64,000 bases of DNA from Mesorhizobium sp. B2-4-3 (GCF_006442815.1 NZ_VFVL01000003.1:1-64000); one strand, 5' to 3'. Positions 24,926-34,286 are shown, counted from the first letter of the stretch. Numbers and translations are program-made. The notes: generated by a model not told the origin, from the sequence alone.

Positions 24926-25625
24926 TCTGTTCTCCACCGTTTACCCCCGCTGCCTTCAGCGCAGCTGGATCTATGTTGACGCGAACCCGGTTCTCGAAGA
25001 CCACGAGCCTGCCATTGTCCTCGACCGACATCGAGTCCGCGGTGATGCGCGACCCGCCGCGGCTGACGTCGACCGGATTGCTCGTCTTCATAGAGCCTTT
25101 GCCCATGTCTAGGAAGATCGATTTGAACTTCGCTACCAGGCCGTCCGTCGTCGTCACGCTGACCTCGCTGGTCAGGTCCATCGTATTGGCGTCGCGATTG
25201 TAGATACCGTGCGCGGCGTCGACCGACACGATATTGTCGGTGGCGACGGGCAGCTTGGCATTGATGCCGTCGAGGTCGATGACGGCTTGCTGCCCGACAT
25301 CCTGCGTCGCCCTGGTCGCCGTCAGCGAATAGGGCAGCTTCTGCTTGGTGAAGCCATTGAGCTTCGGATTGGCCATCACCAGCTTGCCGTCGGAGAACGC
25401 CGTGCCATCGGCCTGCACCGAGACGGACAGGGGCGCCTTGAGGTAGGAGTAGACCGGAAAGGCGACGGCGATCGCGACCGCGAGCAGCGGCACGGCGAAT
25501 TTCAGCACGCGGACGCGGCGCGAGTGCCGCTGCGCGCGGTCGAAGGCATCGCCACGCGTGCCGTCTTGGCTCGCGGGAGCCGATGCCTCAGCGGCATCGC
25601 TCGTTTCGTCAGATCGCGCCAACAT
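24912..25625 (-). CDS. lptC: LPS export membrane-anchored protein LptC
   Basis: A 237-residue protein with a cytosolic N-terminus, one membrane helix near residues 43-63 (FAVPLLAVAIAVAFPVYSYL), and a periplasmic LptC jellyroll domain. It receives LPS from LptFG and passes it to LptA. ATG 25625 is chosen over upstream frames that run into non-coding DNA. First gene of the leftward lptC-lptA-lptB-rpoN-hpf-ptsN cluster. Confidence 0.9.
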   Translation of the reverse strand: MLARSDETSDAAEASAPASQDGTRGDAFDRAQRHSRRVRVLKFAVPLLAVAIAVAFPVYSYLKAPLSVSVQADGTAFSDGKLVMANPKLNGFTKQKLPYSLTATRATQDVGQQAVIDLDGINAKLPVATDNIVSVDAAHGIYNRDANTMDLTSEVSVTTTDGLVAKFKSIFLDMGKGSMKTSNPVDVSRGGSRITADSMSVEDNGRLVVFENRVRVNIDPAALKAAGVNGGEQNASQ

Positions 25626-25983
25626 GACTTTTCTAATGGACCTTTGCCCGCCCAAACACCGCCTATAGGTGGTATGCCGGCACCTACAAGCAAGCACAAG
25701 CGGAGGAAAACTGCAAAAATGTGACAACTGCCGCCCGCAAAATCGAGAGGAATCCGGCGAGACGGCTTGTACTTCATAGCAGATACGGACTGCTTGCGTT
25801 AATTTTTCGTGAGGCCGGCGTCAACGCCGAAGCCCGAAACCGGGCCTTTTCCGACGGGAATTGCATCAGGACAAGGAATAGAGCGTGTCACCGTTCCGTG
25901 AAGCGGTGACCGCTCCAGGAAACGGTAGCCGTGCGCCGAGGCTTGCTTTAAAAGCGTGCTTCCACCCATACATGAGGCTGACG
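25626..25983. other. Divergent intergenic region between lptC and sppA
   Basis: About 358 bases without a gene. It holds GCCCG-AAAC-CGGGC followed by CTTTT (25832-25850), a terminator-like hairpin without a matching upstream gene, and a larger hairpin at 25881-25915 in which GAGCG and GTCACCG pair with CGGTGAC and CGCTC, one base bulged. Promoters for both divergent genes must lie here; none was clear enough to mark. Confidence 0.45.
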
Positions 25984-26940
25984 ATGGCAATGAGAGCCGA
26001 CGACCTGATCGACCGCCGCCGCTTGCGCCGCAAGCTGACGTTCTGGCGCGTCGCCGCGTTTCTGGTTCTGGCGGCAGCGATTATCGCCTTCTCGGCCTGG
26101 GTCTATGACGACAATTTTACCGGCCAGGCAGTGCCTCATATCGCCAAGGTCAAGATTGAAGGCACCATCACCGAGGACGAGGAACTACTCAAAAGGCTGG
26201 AAGCTATCCGCACGTCGCCTCAGGTGAAGGGCATCATCCTGTCGATCGATTCGCCCGGAGGCACCACGGTCGGCGGAGAGTCGATCTTCGAGCAGGTGCG
26301 CAAGCTTGCCGGCGACAAGCCGGTGGTGGCCGAAGTCGGCACGCTGGCGGCATCCGCCGGCTATATGATCGCCAGCGCTGCCGACCACATCGTCGCCCGC
26401 AAGACCTCCATCGTCGGCTCTATCGGGGTGCTGATCCAGTATCCGGACGTCAGCGGCCTCATGGATAAGCTCGGCATCAAGCTTGAGGAGGTGAAATCGT
26501 CGCCGCTCAAGGCTTCGCCCTCGCCCTTCAAGCCGACCAATGACGACGAGCGCACCATGGTGCGCAAGCTGATCCTCGACAGTTACGACTGGTTCGTCGG
26601 CATCGTCGCCGACCGCCGCAAGATGACGCATGACCAGGCGCTGGCGCTGGCCGACGGTTCGATCTTCACCGGCCGCCAGGCTCTGGCCAATCATCTGGTC
26701 GACGCCGTCGGCGGCGAGCAGGAGGCAATCGACTGGCTGGCGACCAAGGGCGTCGACGCCAAGCTCAAGGTCGTCGAATGGAAAGACAAGGACCGGCGCG
26801 GCGGTTTCCTGTTTTCGCAGTCGATGGCAAAAGTGGCGGCCAAGGCGCTCGGTCTGCCGGATGCCGGCGGCGATGTCATTCACGAACTTGGCGCCGACCG
26901 CTTGTTTCTTGACGGTCTCGTTTCGGTCTGGCACCCTTGA
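25984..26940 (+). CDS. sppA: Signal peptide peptidase SppA, short form
   Basis: A 318-residue inner-membrane serine protease of family S49 that degrades cleaved signal peptides. One N-terminal helix (about 22-40), then the protease domain with ISIDSPGG-type motif (ILSIDSPGGT), nucleophile Ser124 in LAASAGYMIAS and the general-base Lys in KSSPLK (Lys176 by comparison with the short enzymes). ATG 25984 follows GAGG by six bases; ATG 25972 is also possible. Confidence 0.9.
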   Translation: MAMRADDLIDRRRLRRKLTFWRVAAFLVLAAAIIAFSAWVYDDNFTGQAVPHIAKVKIEGTITEDEELLKRLEAIRTSPQVKGIILSIDSPGGTTVGGESIFEQVRKLAGDKPVVAEVGTLAASAGYMIASAADHIVARKTSIVGSIGVLIQYPDVSGLMDKLGIKLEEVKSSPLKASPSPFKPTNDDERTMVRKLILDSYDWFVGIVADRRKMTHDQALALADGSIFTGRQALANHLVDAVGGEQEAIDWLATKGVDAKLKVVEWKDKDRRGGFLFSQSMAKVAAKALGLPDAGGDVIHELGADRLFLDGLVSVWHP

Positions 26941-27018
26941 GGTGCCGTTGGTACGAGCCAAAAAATCAATAAAAATCATTCTGATAATCGATAGCAGTGG
27001 TTTTACGGGGAACGTTCT

Positions 27019-27303
27019 ATGATCAAATCGGAGCTTGTGCAGATCATCGCTGCACGCAACCCGCACCTTTTCCTACGCGACGTCGAAAACATCGTCGGCG
27101 CGATCTTTGATGAGATCACCGATGCGCTTGCCGAGGGCAACCGGGTCGAGTTGCGCGGTTTCGGCGCCTTTTCGGTGAAAAACCGCCCCGCCCGCACCGG
27201 CCGCAACCCGCGCACCGGCGAATCCGTCGAGGTCGAGGAAAAGTGGGTGCCGTTCTTCAAGACCGGCAAGGAGTTGCGCGAAAGGCTGAACGGCGGCAAA
27301 TAG
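27019..27303 (+). CDS. ihfB: Integration host factor subunit beta
   Basis: A 94-residue HU/IHF-fold protein that pairs with IHF alpha to bend DNA at specific sites, assisting sigma-54 promoters among others. Conserved features: [13 protein letters not shown] and the intercalating-proline arm region [12 protein letters not shown]. The gene follows sppA by 78 bases; the AT-rich leader may hold a promoter. Confidence 0.95.
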   Translation: MIKSELVQIIAARNPHLFLRDVENIVGAIFDEITDALAEGNRVELRGFGAFSVKNRPARTGRNPRTGESVEVEEKWVPFFKTGKELRERLNGGK

Positions 27304-27365
27304 GCGCCGCGCCGGCGGGTCGAAACGGCATCTTGGCGCAAGCCGCTTCTCTATATGGAGATCTG

Positions 27366-27698
27366 ATGTTCAATCGCTTCATCCTCGTCGTGGTCTTCGT
27401 GCCGCTGGCCATCATCCTGATCGCGCTCGCCGTCGCCAATCGCGGCTCCGTCGCCTTCACGCTCGATCCATTCCATCCCGGCAATCCCGCGCTGACCCTG
27501 AACCTGCCGCTGTTCATCTTCCTGTTCCTGGCCTTGGCCGTCGGCATGGTCGTCGGCAGCATGGCGACCTGGGTGAAGCAGGGGCGCTATCGCAAGCTCG
27601 CGCGCCAGCGCGGCCTGGAGGCGGAAAATCTGCGCCAGGCGGTGAGCCGCGCGCCCGTTGCGCCCAAGGGACCGGCGCTGCCCAGCCCGACGAGCTAA
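27366..27698 (+). CDS. LapA-like (DUF1049) inner-membrane protein
   Basis: A 110-residue protein with two membrane helices (about 4-24 and 43-64) linked by a short extracytoplasmic loop and followed by a basic cytosolic helix (KQGRYRKLARQRGLEAENLRQ). This matches the LapA/YciS group, which in enterobacteria works with LapB to control LPS synthesis; that role is not proven here. ATG 27366 follows GGAGATCTG and lies 63 bases after ihfB, so both are probably one operon. Confidence 0.85.
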   Translation: MFNRFILVVVFVPLAIILIALAVANRGSVAFTLDPFHPGNPALTLNLPLFIFLFLALAVGMVVGSMATWVKQGRYRKLARQRGLEAENLRQAVSRAPVAPKGPALPSPTS

Positions 27699-27843
27699 TG
27701 CATGTCGCCCAGAAGTGCGCAGCGGTTCTGGGACAACGACATGCATCAACAAAGGCTTAAAGCGCGTCGCCTGAATCTGTTTCAGCGCGACGCGCTTTAG
27801 CAATTCCAGGCAAAGTGCGTAGCGGTTTTACGCCCGGAATTGC
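27698..27843. repeat. Cluster of three palindromic repeats
   Basis: Three hairpins follow one another: ATGCATGTCG with CGACATGCAT (27698-27746), AAAGCGCGTCGC with its complement (27759-27798, 12-bp perfect arms), and the GCAATTCC/GGAATTGC element (27800-27843). The last type recurs at 33024-33067 and 34097-34164 in this window. They fill the gap between the LapA-like gene and the next gene. Confidence 0.75.
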
Positions 27844-27886
27844 GTAGAAGATGGTCGAGCGTCATTTCGACACCACGGAGCTTTCA

Positions 27887-28849
27887 ATGCTGACCATTTC
27901 GGCCGCGGAGATCGACCGGGCGCTGACCTTTCCGGGCCTTGTCGAGACGCTGCGCACCGCCTTCCGCGATGGTGCCGTGCAGCCAGTCCGCCACCACCAT
28001 GGCGTCGAGCGGCCGGACGGCGCCGCCTCGACCTTGCTTCTGATGCCGGCCTGGACCGACTTCAACGCCGCGGGCACCTCCGCGGGAGGCCATATCGGCG
28101 TCAAGATCGTCACCGTGTCACCGGACAACAACACAAAAGGCAAGCCGTCGGTGATGGGCCTCTACCTTTTGCTCGACGGCGTCACCGGCGAGCCGCAGGC
28201 GCTGATCGACGGCCAGCGGCTGACACAGTGGCGCACGACCTGCGCCTCGGCGCTTGCCGCCTCCTATCTCGCCCGCAAGGACGCCTCGCGGCTTCTGGTG
28301 ATCGGCGCCGGCGCCCTGTCGCCATTCCTTGCCAAGGCGCATTCGGCGGTCAGGCCGATCACATCCATCCGCATCTGGAACCGCACGCCGGCCAATGCCG
28401 AAAAGGTGGCCGCCGCCTTGCGCGCCGAAGGCCTTCCGGTGAGTGCAGCCGGCGATCTCGACGCCGAGCTTGCCGAGGCCGACATCGTCGCCTCCGCGAC
28501 CATCTCGAACACGCCGCTGGTCAAGGGCGCGCTGCTGAAGCCGGGCGCCCATGTCGATCTCGTCGGCGGCTTCACGCCCGACATGCGCGAGGCCGATGAC
28601 GACGCGATTTCCCGTGCCCGCGTCTATGTCGACACCCGCGCCGGCGCCACCAAGGAGGCGGGCGACATCGTCCAGCCGCTGGCCTCGGGCGTGCTGAAGC
28701 CGGAAGCGATCGTCGCCGACCTGCACGAGCTTGCGCGCGGCGAGAAACAGGGCCGGCAAACCGACGGCGAGATCACGCTGTTCAAGTCAGTTGGCGCGGC
28801 GCTCGAGGACCTTGCCGCCGGCATCGCCGTCTATAGGGCGCTCAAGTAG
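27887..28849 (+). CDS. Ornithine cyclodeaminase / mu-crystallin family dehydrogenase
   Basis: About 320 residues from ATG 27887, which has GGAG seven bases upstream; ATG 27851 lies at the edge of a repeat and is less likely. The fold is the OCD/mu-crystallin type with an NAD(P) Rossmann core: [12 protein letters not shown] near 146-157 and [13 protein letters not shown]. Members include ornithine cyclodeaminase, alanine dehydrogenase and delta1-pyrroline-2-carboxylate reductase; sequence alone does not separate them here. Ends overlap the convergent EVE gene by eight bases. Confidence 0.85.
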   Translation: MLTISAAEIDRALTFPGLVETLRTAFRDGAVQPVRHHHGVERPDGAASTLLLMPAWTDFNAAGTSAGGHIGVKIVTVSPDNNTKGKPSVMGLYLLLDGVTGEPQALIDGQRLTQWRTTCASALAASYLARKDASRLLVIGAGALSPFLAKAHSAVRPITSIRIWNRTPANAEKVAAALRAEGLPVSAAGDLDAELAEADIVASATISNTPLVKGALLKPGAHVDLVGGFTPDMREADDDAISRARVYVDTRAGATKEAGDIVQPLASGVLKPEAIVADLHELARGEKQGRQTDGEITLFKSVGAALEDLAAGIAVYRALK

Positions 28850-29273
28850 ACGCCAGGTTGGCTCCCATCGCTCCGCCGATCAGCCGGAAATCATGCTCGC
28901 TGATTTCGAACAGACCGAAGCGCAGTTGGTAGCCCCAATTCGGCTTGCCGGCGGTAAAATCCAGCCTGCCGAGCAGCGGCTTGACAGCCGCTTCCTCGGC
29001 GTCACACCAGTCGACGTCGCGCCGCGCTGGCGTGAAACCGCCGCCCATGACGCCCTCATACACCTCTCCTTGCCGCACCGTGCCTATCGCGGTGAAGGAT
29101 TGCAGCCCATCCTTCTCGTCGAACACGGTGCTCGGCGAGTAGTAGACGATGCCGTCGCCGGGCTTGATGCGGCGCAATGGCGCCGCTTTGCCGTGATTGA
29201 CCTGCATGAAGCCATTCTTGCGGCCGATCCGCACATGCTCGGCCGACGCGACGGCAACCCAGAAAGCGCTCAT
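28842..29273 (-). CDS. EVE-domain (PUA-like) protein
   Basis: A 143-residue protein consisting of one EVE domain: [14 protein letters not shown] at the start, [13 protein letters not shown], and [17 protein letters not shown] folds resemble PUA and YTH domains and are thought to bind modified bases in RNA or DNA. Its start overlaps the stop of the upstream VOC gene by ATGA, so the two are translationally coupled. Confidence 0.85.
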   Translation of the reverse strand: MSAFWVAVASAEHVRIGRKNGFMQVNHGKAAPLRRIKPGDGIVYYSPSTVFDEKDGLQSFTAIGTVRQGEVYEGVMGGGFTPARRDVDWCDAEEAAVKPLLGRLDFTAGKPNWGYQLRFGLFEISEHDFRLIGGAMGANLAST

Positions 29274-29650
29274 CCTTGCGCTCCCTCGAACGGCCAGTAG
29301 ACGCGCAGGCGGTGATTGTCCGGATCGAGGGCGACGAAGGTGCGGCCGAAATCCAAATCGGTCGGCGTTTGCAGGATGTTCAGGCCGCGTCCCGCCCAGT
29401 CCGCATGCGTCGCATCGACGGCGCCCGCATCCGACACCGCGATCACGATCTCGCCGCCGCCACCCGTTGCTGCGGCCGCCGGCTCCACCGTGTGGCGCGA
29501 CCAGAGGCCAAGCTTGAAGCCTTTATCGAGCACGAACATCGCGAAGGTCGGCGAGGACTCGACGGGCTCGCATCCGAGCAGCTTGGCATAGAAAGCGCCG
29601 CTCTTTTCCGGGCTGTCGACATAGAGGATGACGAAATTCGGCGCGGTCAT
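29270..29650 (-). CDS. VOC-family glyoxalase-like protein
   Basis: A 126-residue vicinal oxygen chelate fold protein: [21 protein letters not shown] start, [15 protein letters not shown] middle, and an ending [12 protein letters not shown] typical of the family. Activity unknown. ATG 29650 is used; the longer frame to 29746 lacks conserved sequence. It heads a two-gene unit with the EVE gene and follows the WYL regulator gene on the same strand. Confidence 0.85.
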   Translation of the reverse strand: MTAPNFVILYVDSPEKSGAFYAKLLGCEPVESSPTFAMFVLDKGFKLGLWSRHTVEPAAAATGGGGEIVIAVSDAGAVDATHADWAGRGLNILQTPTDLDFGRTFVALDPDNHRLRVYWPFEGAQG

Positions 29651-29720
29651 ATCTGATCTCCAACGTTTCTGAACCTTGAGAACCATAAGCGGACCTGCTG
29701 TCAGATTCTGGCAGTAGCGA

Positions 29721-30431
29721 TCAGCGGGAAGCGTCTTTCGCTCCATTTTGGCCTGGCAGATCGAGGGTTGCCCGCCATTCTTTGAGCATCGCTTGGCGGC
29801 GGCGCGGATAGCGCATGTCTGTCGCTGTCAGGTCGGACATCCGGTCAGCGCGGAAATGCCTGAAATCCTGACGCATCTCGCACCACGCCACCATCACCCG
29901 CACCTTGTCGAAGAAGCCGAGCGCGAACGGCCAGACCATCCGTTCGGATGCCGAACCGCCGGCGTCGCGATAGAGGAAGCCGAGCTTGCGCTCGTCGCGG
30001 ATCGCCTGCCGCACGACACCAAGGTCGATCGCTTCGGCGCTCTCCACGCGCGGTCCGACAAGCAGCGTCGTCGCGTCGAGATCCTCGCGCAAATCATCCG
30101 GCAGCACCGCCGCGATCTTTGCCAGCGCATCGGCCGCGGCGGTGGCCAGCCTCTTGTCCGGCTGCTTCGCCACCCAGCGCGACCCGAGCACGATCGCCTC
30201 GATCTCCTCGTCGCTGAACATCAAAGGCGGCAGCATGAAGCCGGGCTTCAGCACATAGCCGAGCCCGGCCTCGCCTTCGATCGGCGCGCCCTGCCCCTGC
30301 AGCGTCGCAATATCGCGATAGAGCGTGCGGATCGAGACGCCCATCTCGTCCGCCAACATATGGCCGCTCACCGGCCGGCGGTAGCGGCGCAGGATCTGGA
30401 CGAGGTCGAGCAGACGGGCGGAACGGGACAT
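29721..30431 (-). CDS. YafY-type HTH-WYL transcriptional regulator
   Basis: A 236-residue regulator. The N-terminal winged helix (about 1-60; RLLDLVQILRRYRRPVSG, IRTLYRDIATL) binds DNA; the WYL domain (about 135-215; ERKLGFLYRDAGG) is thought to sense a ligand. It lies upstream of, and on the same strand as, the VOC-EVE pair, which it might control. Divergent from the methyltransferase gene at 30551. Confidence 0.88.
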   Translation of the reverse strand: MSRSARLLDLVQILRRYRRPVSGHMLADEMGVSIRTLYRDIATLQGQGAPIEGEAGLGYVLKPGFMLPPLMFSDEEIEAIVLGSRWVAKQPDKRLATAAADALAKIAAVLPDDLREDLDATTLLVGPRVESAEAIDLGVVRQAIRDERKLGFLYRDAGGSASERMVWPFALGFFDKVRVMVAWCEMRQDFRHFRADRMSDLTATDMRYPRRRQAMLKEWRATLDLPGQNGAKDASR

Positions 30432-30550
30432 CTGCCGCTTAGGATAGAACCGCGAAGGCGCGGCCGGAAGCCACCGCTCGCTGCGTGCTTTGTTGCACCG
30501 AAGGGTGTTGCTGTGGCAGAAGCGGGCCGAACCGCCGGAGATGATACTTC

Positions 30551-31633
30551 TTGAAATCTTTTCGCGACAAACGCCGCGATGGCCACCCGCATCCCGCAAG
30601 GGCGGAACAGCCCCGCTCGCGGGATGCATTCCCGGCCGGACGTCAGCAGGCCGCACCCGCCGAGCGACGTGAAACGAGACAGGCGGACCGGCAGGACGCC
30701 AAACCGGCGCCGCGCGTGCTTGCGCGCCGCGAAGGCGTGCTGCCTGCCGAGCGCCTGCCATTGATCCTCGAAGTCGCGCCCAACGCCGATTACGCGCTGC
30801 TGGACAGCGGCGCCGGCGAAAAACTCGAGCAATACGGCCCCTACCGCATCGTGCGCCCCGAAGGCCAGGCGATCTGGCAGCGGGCCCTTCCGGTGAAGGA
30901 ATGGCAGCGCGCCGACGCCATCTTCACCGGCGACACCGACGAGGAAGGCATCGGCCGCTGGCGCTTTCCGAAGGCGCCGCTTGGCGAAACCTGGCCGATG
31001 AAGCATGACGGCATCGACTATCTCGGCCGTTTCACCTCGTTTCGTCACGTCGGCGTCTTTCCGGAACAGGCTTCGCATTGGGACCATATGGCGGGGCTGA
31101 TCGCGGCGGCGAAGCGACCGGTCAAGGTGCTGAACCTGTTCGGCTATACCGGTCTTGCCTCGCTGGTAGCGGCCCGCGCCGGCGCCGAGGTCACCCATGT
31201 CGATGCCTCGAAGAAAGCGATCGGCTGGGCGCGCGAGAACCAGGAAATGGCCGGCCTTGCCGACAAGCCGATCCGCTGGATCGTCGAGGACGCGGTGAAG
31301 TTCGCGGAGCGCGAGGAGCGCCGCGGCAGCCGCTACGACATCGTGCTGTTCGACCCGCCGGCCTATGGCCGCGGCCCCAAGGGCGAGGTCTGGCAATTGT
31401 TCGAGGACCTGCCGGGCCTCACCGACCTCTGCCGCTCGATCCTTACGCCGAAGCCGCTCGCCGTCGTTCTCACCGCCTATTCGATCCGCGCCTCTTTCTT
31501 CGCCATCCATGCGCTGATGCGCGATACTTTCGCCGGCATGGGCGGCACGATCGAATCCGGCGAACTGGTCATTCGCGAGAAATCGGCCGGCCGCGCGCTG
31601 TCGACCTCGCTGTTCTCGCGCTGGGTGGCTTGA
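30551..31633 (+). CDS. Class I SAM-dependent RNA methyltransferase (RlmI-like)
   Basis: About 360 residues from TTG 30551, with GGAG ten bases upstream. The first 60 residues are basic and low in complexity and may not all be translated. The methyltransferase core has VLNLFGYTGLASLVAA, the acidic THVDASKKAIGWARENQ and the catalytic-loop FDPPAYGRGPKG typical of YccW/RlmI-type cytosine-5 rRNA methyltransferases and their relatives. Directly followed, with no gap, by a TrmH-family methyltransferase, so the pair forms an RNA-modification operon. Confidence 0.8.
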   Translation: MKSFRDKRRDGHPHPARAEQPRSRDAFPAGRQQAAPAERRETRQADRQDAKPAPRVLARREGVLPAERLPLILEVAPNADYALLDSGAGEKLEQYGPYRIVRPEGQAIWQRALPVKEWQRADAIFTGDTDEEGIGRWRFPKAPLGETWPMKHDGIDYLGRFTSFRHVGVFPEQASHWDHMAGLIAAAKRPVKVLNLFGYTGLASLVAARAGAEVTHVDASKKAIGWARENQEMAGLADKPIRWIVEDAVKFAEREERRGSRYDIVLFDPPAYGRGPKGEVWQLFEDLPGLTDLCRSILTPKPLAVVLTAYSIRASFFAIHALMRDTFAGMGGTIESGELVIREKSAGRALSTSLFSRWVA

Positions 31634-32494
31634 ATGACGGCACATGACGGCGCGCGCCCTGTCGGGCAGGTCAAGGAAGTCACCAGCCTTGCCAATCCCC
31701 TGATCAAGGACATCAAGGCGCTGGCGCTCAAGAAATTCCGCGACCAGCAGAACGCCTTCATGGCCGAGGGCCTGAAGCTGGTCATCGACGCGCTAGACCT
31801 CGGCTGGTCGATCAGGACTTTGGTCTTCGCCAAGGCCGGACGCGGCAACGCGGCCATCGAAAAGGCCGCCGCCCGGACCGTTGCCGCCGGCGGCATGGTG
31901 CTCGAAGTTTCCGAAAAGGTGCTCGCGGCCATCACCCGCCGTGAAAACCCGCAAATGGTGGTCGGCGTGTTTGCGCAGCAGACCGTGCCGCTGAAGGACG
32001 TCCGCGCCAGGGACGGCGATGTCTGGGTCGCGCTCGACCGGGTGCGCGACCCCGGCAATCTCGGCACCGTGATCCGCACCGTCGACGCCGTCGGCGCCAA
32101 GGGCGTCATCCTGGTCGGCGACACCACCGACCCGTTCTCGCTCGAGACGGTGCGCGCCACCATGGGCTCGATCTTCGCCGTGCCGGTCGCCAGGGCGACC
32201 GAGCAGGCCTTCCTTGCCTGGCGGCGCGATTTTTCCGGCCTGGTCGCAGGAACGCACCTCAAGGGCGCGGTCGACTATCGCTCCGTCGATTTCTCCAGGG
32301 GGCCGGTCTTGCTGCTGATGGGCAACGAGCAGCAGGGGCTGCCGGACAGCCTCGCCGAAAGCTGCGACCGGCTGCTCAGAATCCCCCAGGCAGGCCGGGC
32401 CGATTCGCTCAATCTGGCGGTTGCCACCGGCGTGATGTTGTTCGAGATCAGGCGCGGCGCGTTGAAGCTCGAGCCTGCCAACGACAGCCGATGA
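31634..32494 (+). CDS. TrmH/SpoU-family RNA 2'-O-methyltransferase
   Basis: A 286-residue SPOUT enzyme. An N-terminal substrate-binding domain (about 15-110) is followed by the knotted SAM domain with motif 1 RVRDPGNLGTVIRT, motif 2 LLLMGNEQQGL and motif 3 GRADSLNLAVATG. Target is probably a ribose in rRNA or tRNA. Its ATG abuts the stop of the RlmI-like gene, and lspA follows 10 bases later. Confidence 0.9.
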   Translation: MTAHDGARPVGQVKEVTSLANPLIKDIKALALKKFRDQQNAFMAEGLKLVIDALDLGWSIRTLVFAKAGRGNAAIEKAAARTVAAGGMVLEVSEKVLAAITRRENPQMVVGVFAQQTVPLKDVRARDGDVWVALDRVRDPGNLGTVIRTVDAVGAKGVILVGDTTDPFSLETVRATMGSIFAVPVARATEQAFLAWRRDFSGLVAGTHLKGAVDYRSVDFSRGPVLLLMGNEQQGLPDSLAESCDRLLRIPQAGRADSLNLAVATGVMLFEIRRGALKLEPANDSR

Positions 32495-32504
32495 GGATTG
32501 CCAA

Positions 32505-32993
32505 ATGAAATCCTGGTCTCCTTACGTCGTGCTGGTTGTCATCGCCATCGCGCTCGATCAGTGGATCAAGCAGCTGGTCGAGAACGGTCTCGCATTTCAG
32601 GAGAAGGTCGATCTGCTGCCGTTCCTGGCGCTGTTCCGCACCTACAACACCGGCATCGCCTTCTCGATGTTCCAGTCCTTCGGCGATACCGGCCTGGTGG
32701 TCGTCGCCGTGCTGGTCGTCGCCTTCGTGCTCTACCTCGCCACGCGCACGCCGGCCGGCCATGTCGTCGCCCGCATCGGCTTTGCGCTCATCATCGGCGG
32801 CGCGCTCGGCAATCTCATCGACCGCGCCGTCTACGGCCACGTCATCGACTACATCCTGTTCCACACGCCGGTCTGGTCCTTCGCGGTGTTCAATCTGGCC
32901 GATGCCTTCATCTCGGTAGGCGCGGCACTTGTCGTCTTCGACGAGCTGATCGGCTGGGGCCGCGAGGCCAAGCCGCAGGATCCAGGCAATTGA
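32505..32993 (+). CDS. lspA: Lipoprotein signal peptidase
   Basis: A 162-residue, four-helix inner-membrane aspartyl peptidase that removes signal peptides from diacylglyceryl prolipoproteins. Catalytic Asp115 (HVIDYI) and Asp133 (NLADAFI) are in place, with FRTYNTGIAFSM and ALGNLIDR also conserved. It is the third gene of a tight operon with two RNA methyltransferases. Confidence 0.95.
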   Translation: MKSWSPYVVLVVIAIALDQWIKQLVENGLAFQEKVDLLPFLALFRTYNTGIAFSMFQSFGDTGLVVVAVLVVAFVLYLATRTPAGHVVARIGFALIIGGALGNLIDRAVYGHVIDYILFHTPVWSFAVFNLADAFISVGAALVVFDELIGWGREAKPQDPGN

Positions 32994-33023
32994 CCTCACG
33001 CGGTTGAAACCGCAGACTTCAGA

Positions 33024-33067
33024 GCAATTCCAGGAAAAGTGTGCAGCGGTTTTCCGTCCGGAATTGC
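33024..33067. repeat. GCAATTCC/GGAATTGC palindromic element
   Basis: A 44-bp hairpin element with ends GCAATTCC and GGAATTGC and inner AAAAGTG and GGTTTTCC segments. It is nearly identical to 27800-27843. It lies between lspA and the AcuI-like gene, ending 33 bases before that start. Confidence 0.75.
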
Positions 33068-33100
33068 TTAAAACGTAAAGCCCAGAACCGAGGAGAAAAA

Positions 33101-34090
33101 ATGTCGGATACCTTCAAAGCCATCCTCGTTTCGCGCGATGCGGACAAGAAGCAGTCCGTCGATGTCGTCGACCTCACCGAGGCCGACCTGATGGAAGGCG
33201 ATGTCACCGTCGCCGTCGAGGCGACGACGGTGAACTACAAGGACGGGCTCGCCATCACCGGCAAGGCGCCGGTCGTGCGCCGCTGGCCGCTGGTTCCAGG
33301 CATCGATTTCGCAGGCACCGTGATCTCCTCCTCGCATGCCGACTGGCGCAAGGGTGACAAGGTGATCCTCAACGGCTGGGGCGTCGGCGAGACGCATTAT
33401 GGCGCCTATGCCGGCCGCGCGCGCGTCAACGGCGACTGGCTGGTGCCGTTGCCCGAGGGCATGAGCGCGCATGATGCGATGGCCGTCGGCACGGCGGGCT
33501 ACACGGCAATGCTCTCCGTCATGGCGCTGGAGCGGCATGGCATCGTGCCGGACCGCGGCCCGGTGGTGGTGACGGGTGCTGCCGGCGGCGTCGGCTCGGT
33601 CGCCATCTCGATCCTGTCGAGCCTCGGCTACCACGTCGTCGCCTCGACCGGCCGCAACGCCGAGAGCCCCTATCTGATAGACCTCGGCGCGGCCGAGGTG
33701 ATCTCGCGCGAGGAGCTCAGCCAGCCGGCGAAGCCGCTCGCCAAGGAGCGCTGGGCGGGCGGCGTCGACTCGGTCGGCAGCCATACCTTGGCCAATGCGC
33801 TGTCGATGACCTCCTATGGCGGCGCGATCGCCGCTTGCGGTCTGGCCGGCGGCATGGACCTGCCGGGAAGCGTCGCGCCCTTCATCCTGCGTGGCGTCTC
33901 GCTGCTGGGCATCGATTCGGTGATGGCGCCGAAGGCGGTCCGCCTGGAGGCATGGCGCCGCATCGGCACCGATCTCGACTTGAAGAAGCTGTCGACATTG
34001 TCGCGCACGATCGGTTTCGACGGCGTTGTCGCCGCCGCGCGCGACATCGTCGAAGGCAAGATAAGGGGCCGCGTCGTCGTCGATATGTAG
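33101..34090 (+). CDS. acuI: Acryloyl-CoA reductase-like MDR oxidoreductase
   Basis: A 329-residue zinc-free medium-chain reductase of the AcuI/YhdH group, which reduces acryloyl-CoA to propionyl-CoA with NADPH. Features: VNYKDGLAITG and PGIDFAGTV in the catalytic domain, TGAAGGVGSVAISIL in the Rossmann domain, and SVGSHTLANAL. ATG 33101 follows GAGGAGAAAAA. The gene is flanked on both sides by GCAATTCC repeats. The symbol reflects family resemblance; the true substrate was not tested. Confidence 0.85.
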   Translation: MSDTFKAILVSRDADKKQSVDVVDLTEADLMEGDVTVAVEATTVNYKDGLAITGKAPVVRRWPLVPGIDFAGTVISSSHADWRKGDKVILNGWGVGETHYGAYAGRARVNGDWLVPLPEGMSAHDAMAVGTAGYTAMLSVMALERHGIVPDRGPVVVTGAAGGVGSVAISILSSLGYHVVASTGRNAESPYLIDLGAAEVISREELSQPAKPLAKERWAGGVDSVGSHTLANALSMTSYGGAIAACGLAGGMDLPGSVAPFILRGVSLLGIDSVMAPKAVRLEAWRRIGTDLDLKKLSTLSRTIGFDGVVAAARDIVEGKIRGRVVVDM

Positions 34091-34096
34091 CTGGCA

Positions 34097-34164
34097 GCAA
34101 TTCCAGGAAAAGTGCACGGTGGTTAGGCTCGGCGACTTCGCCGTAGCTTTCCGTCCGGAATTGC
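34097..34164. repeat. GCAATTCC/GGAATTGC element with an extra inner hairpin
   Basis: Same ends and arms as the copy at 33024-33067, but 24 bases longer: the loop has gained a segment containing CGGCG-ACTT-CGCCG, a second small hairpin. It starts six bases after the AcuI-like gene stop. Confidence 0.7.
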
Positions 34165-34286
34165 GTAAAAACAACGAACCAGAGTTCGGTTTCGCCCGCG
34201 CATGCGGTGGTTAGAATCCGCGCAATCGCTAAAATTCGAACGATCCGTCCCAGTCTTCCATAATTTCTGTCTGGCATGGTCTGCGC

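Noticed and set aside
25832..25850. Terminator-like hairpin between lptC and sppA
   Set aside because: No forward transcript should reach it, since the flanking genes are divergent; kept only as a remark in the intergenic entry.
26941..27018. IHF binding site in the ihfB leader suggesting autoregulation
   Set aside because: The AT-rich stretch only partly fits the WATCAA-N4-TTR consensus in either direction.
27851..27886. Upstream ATG for the ornithine cyclodeaminase-like gene
   Set aside because: It directly abuts a palindromic repeat and has no ribosome-binding site, unlike ATG 27887.
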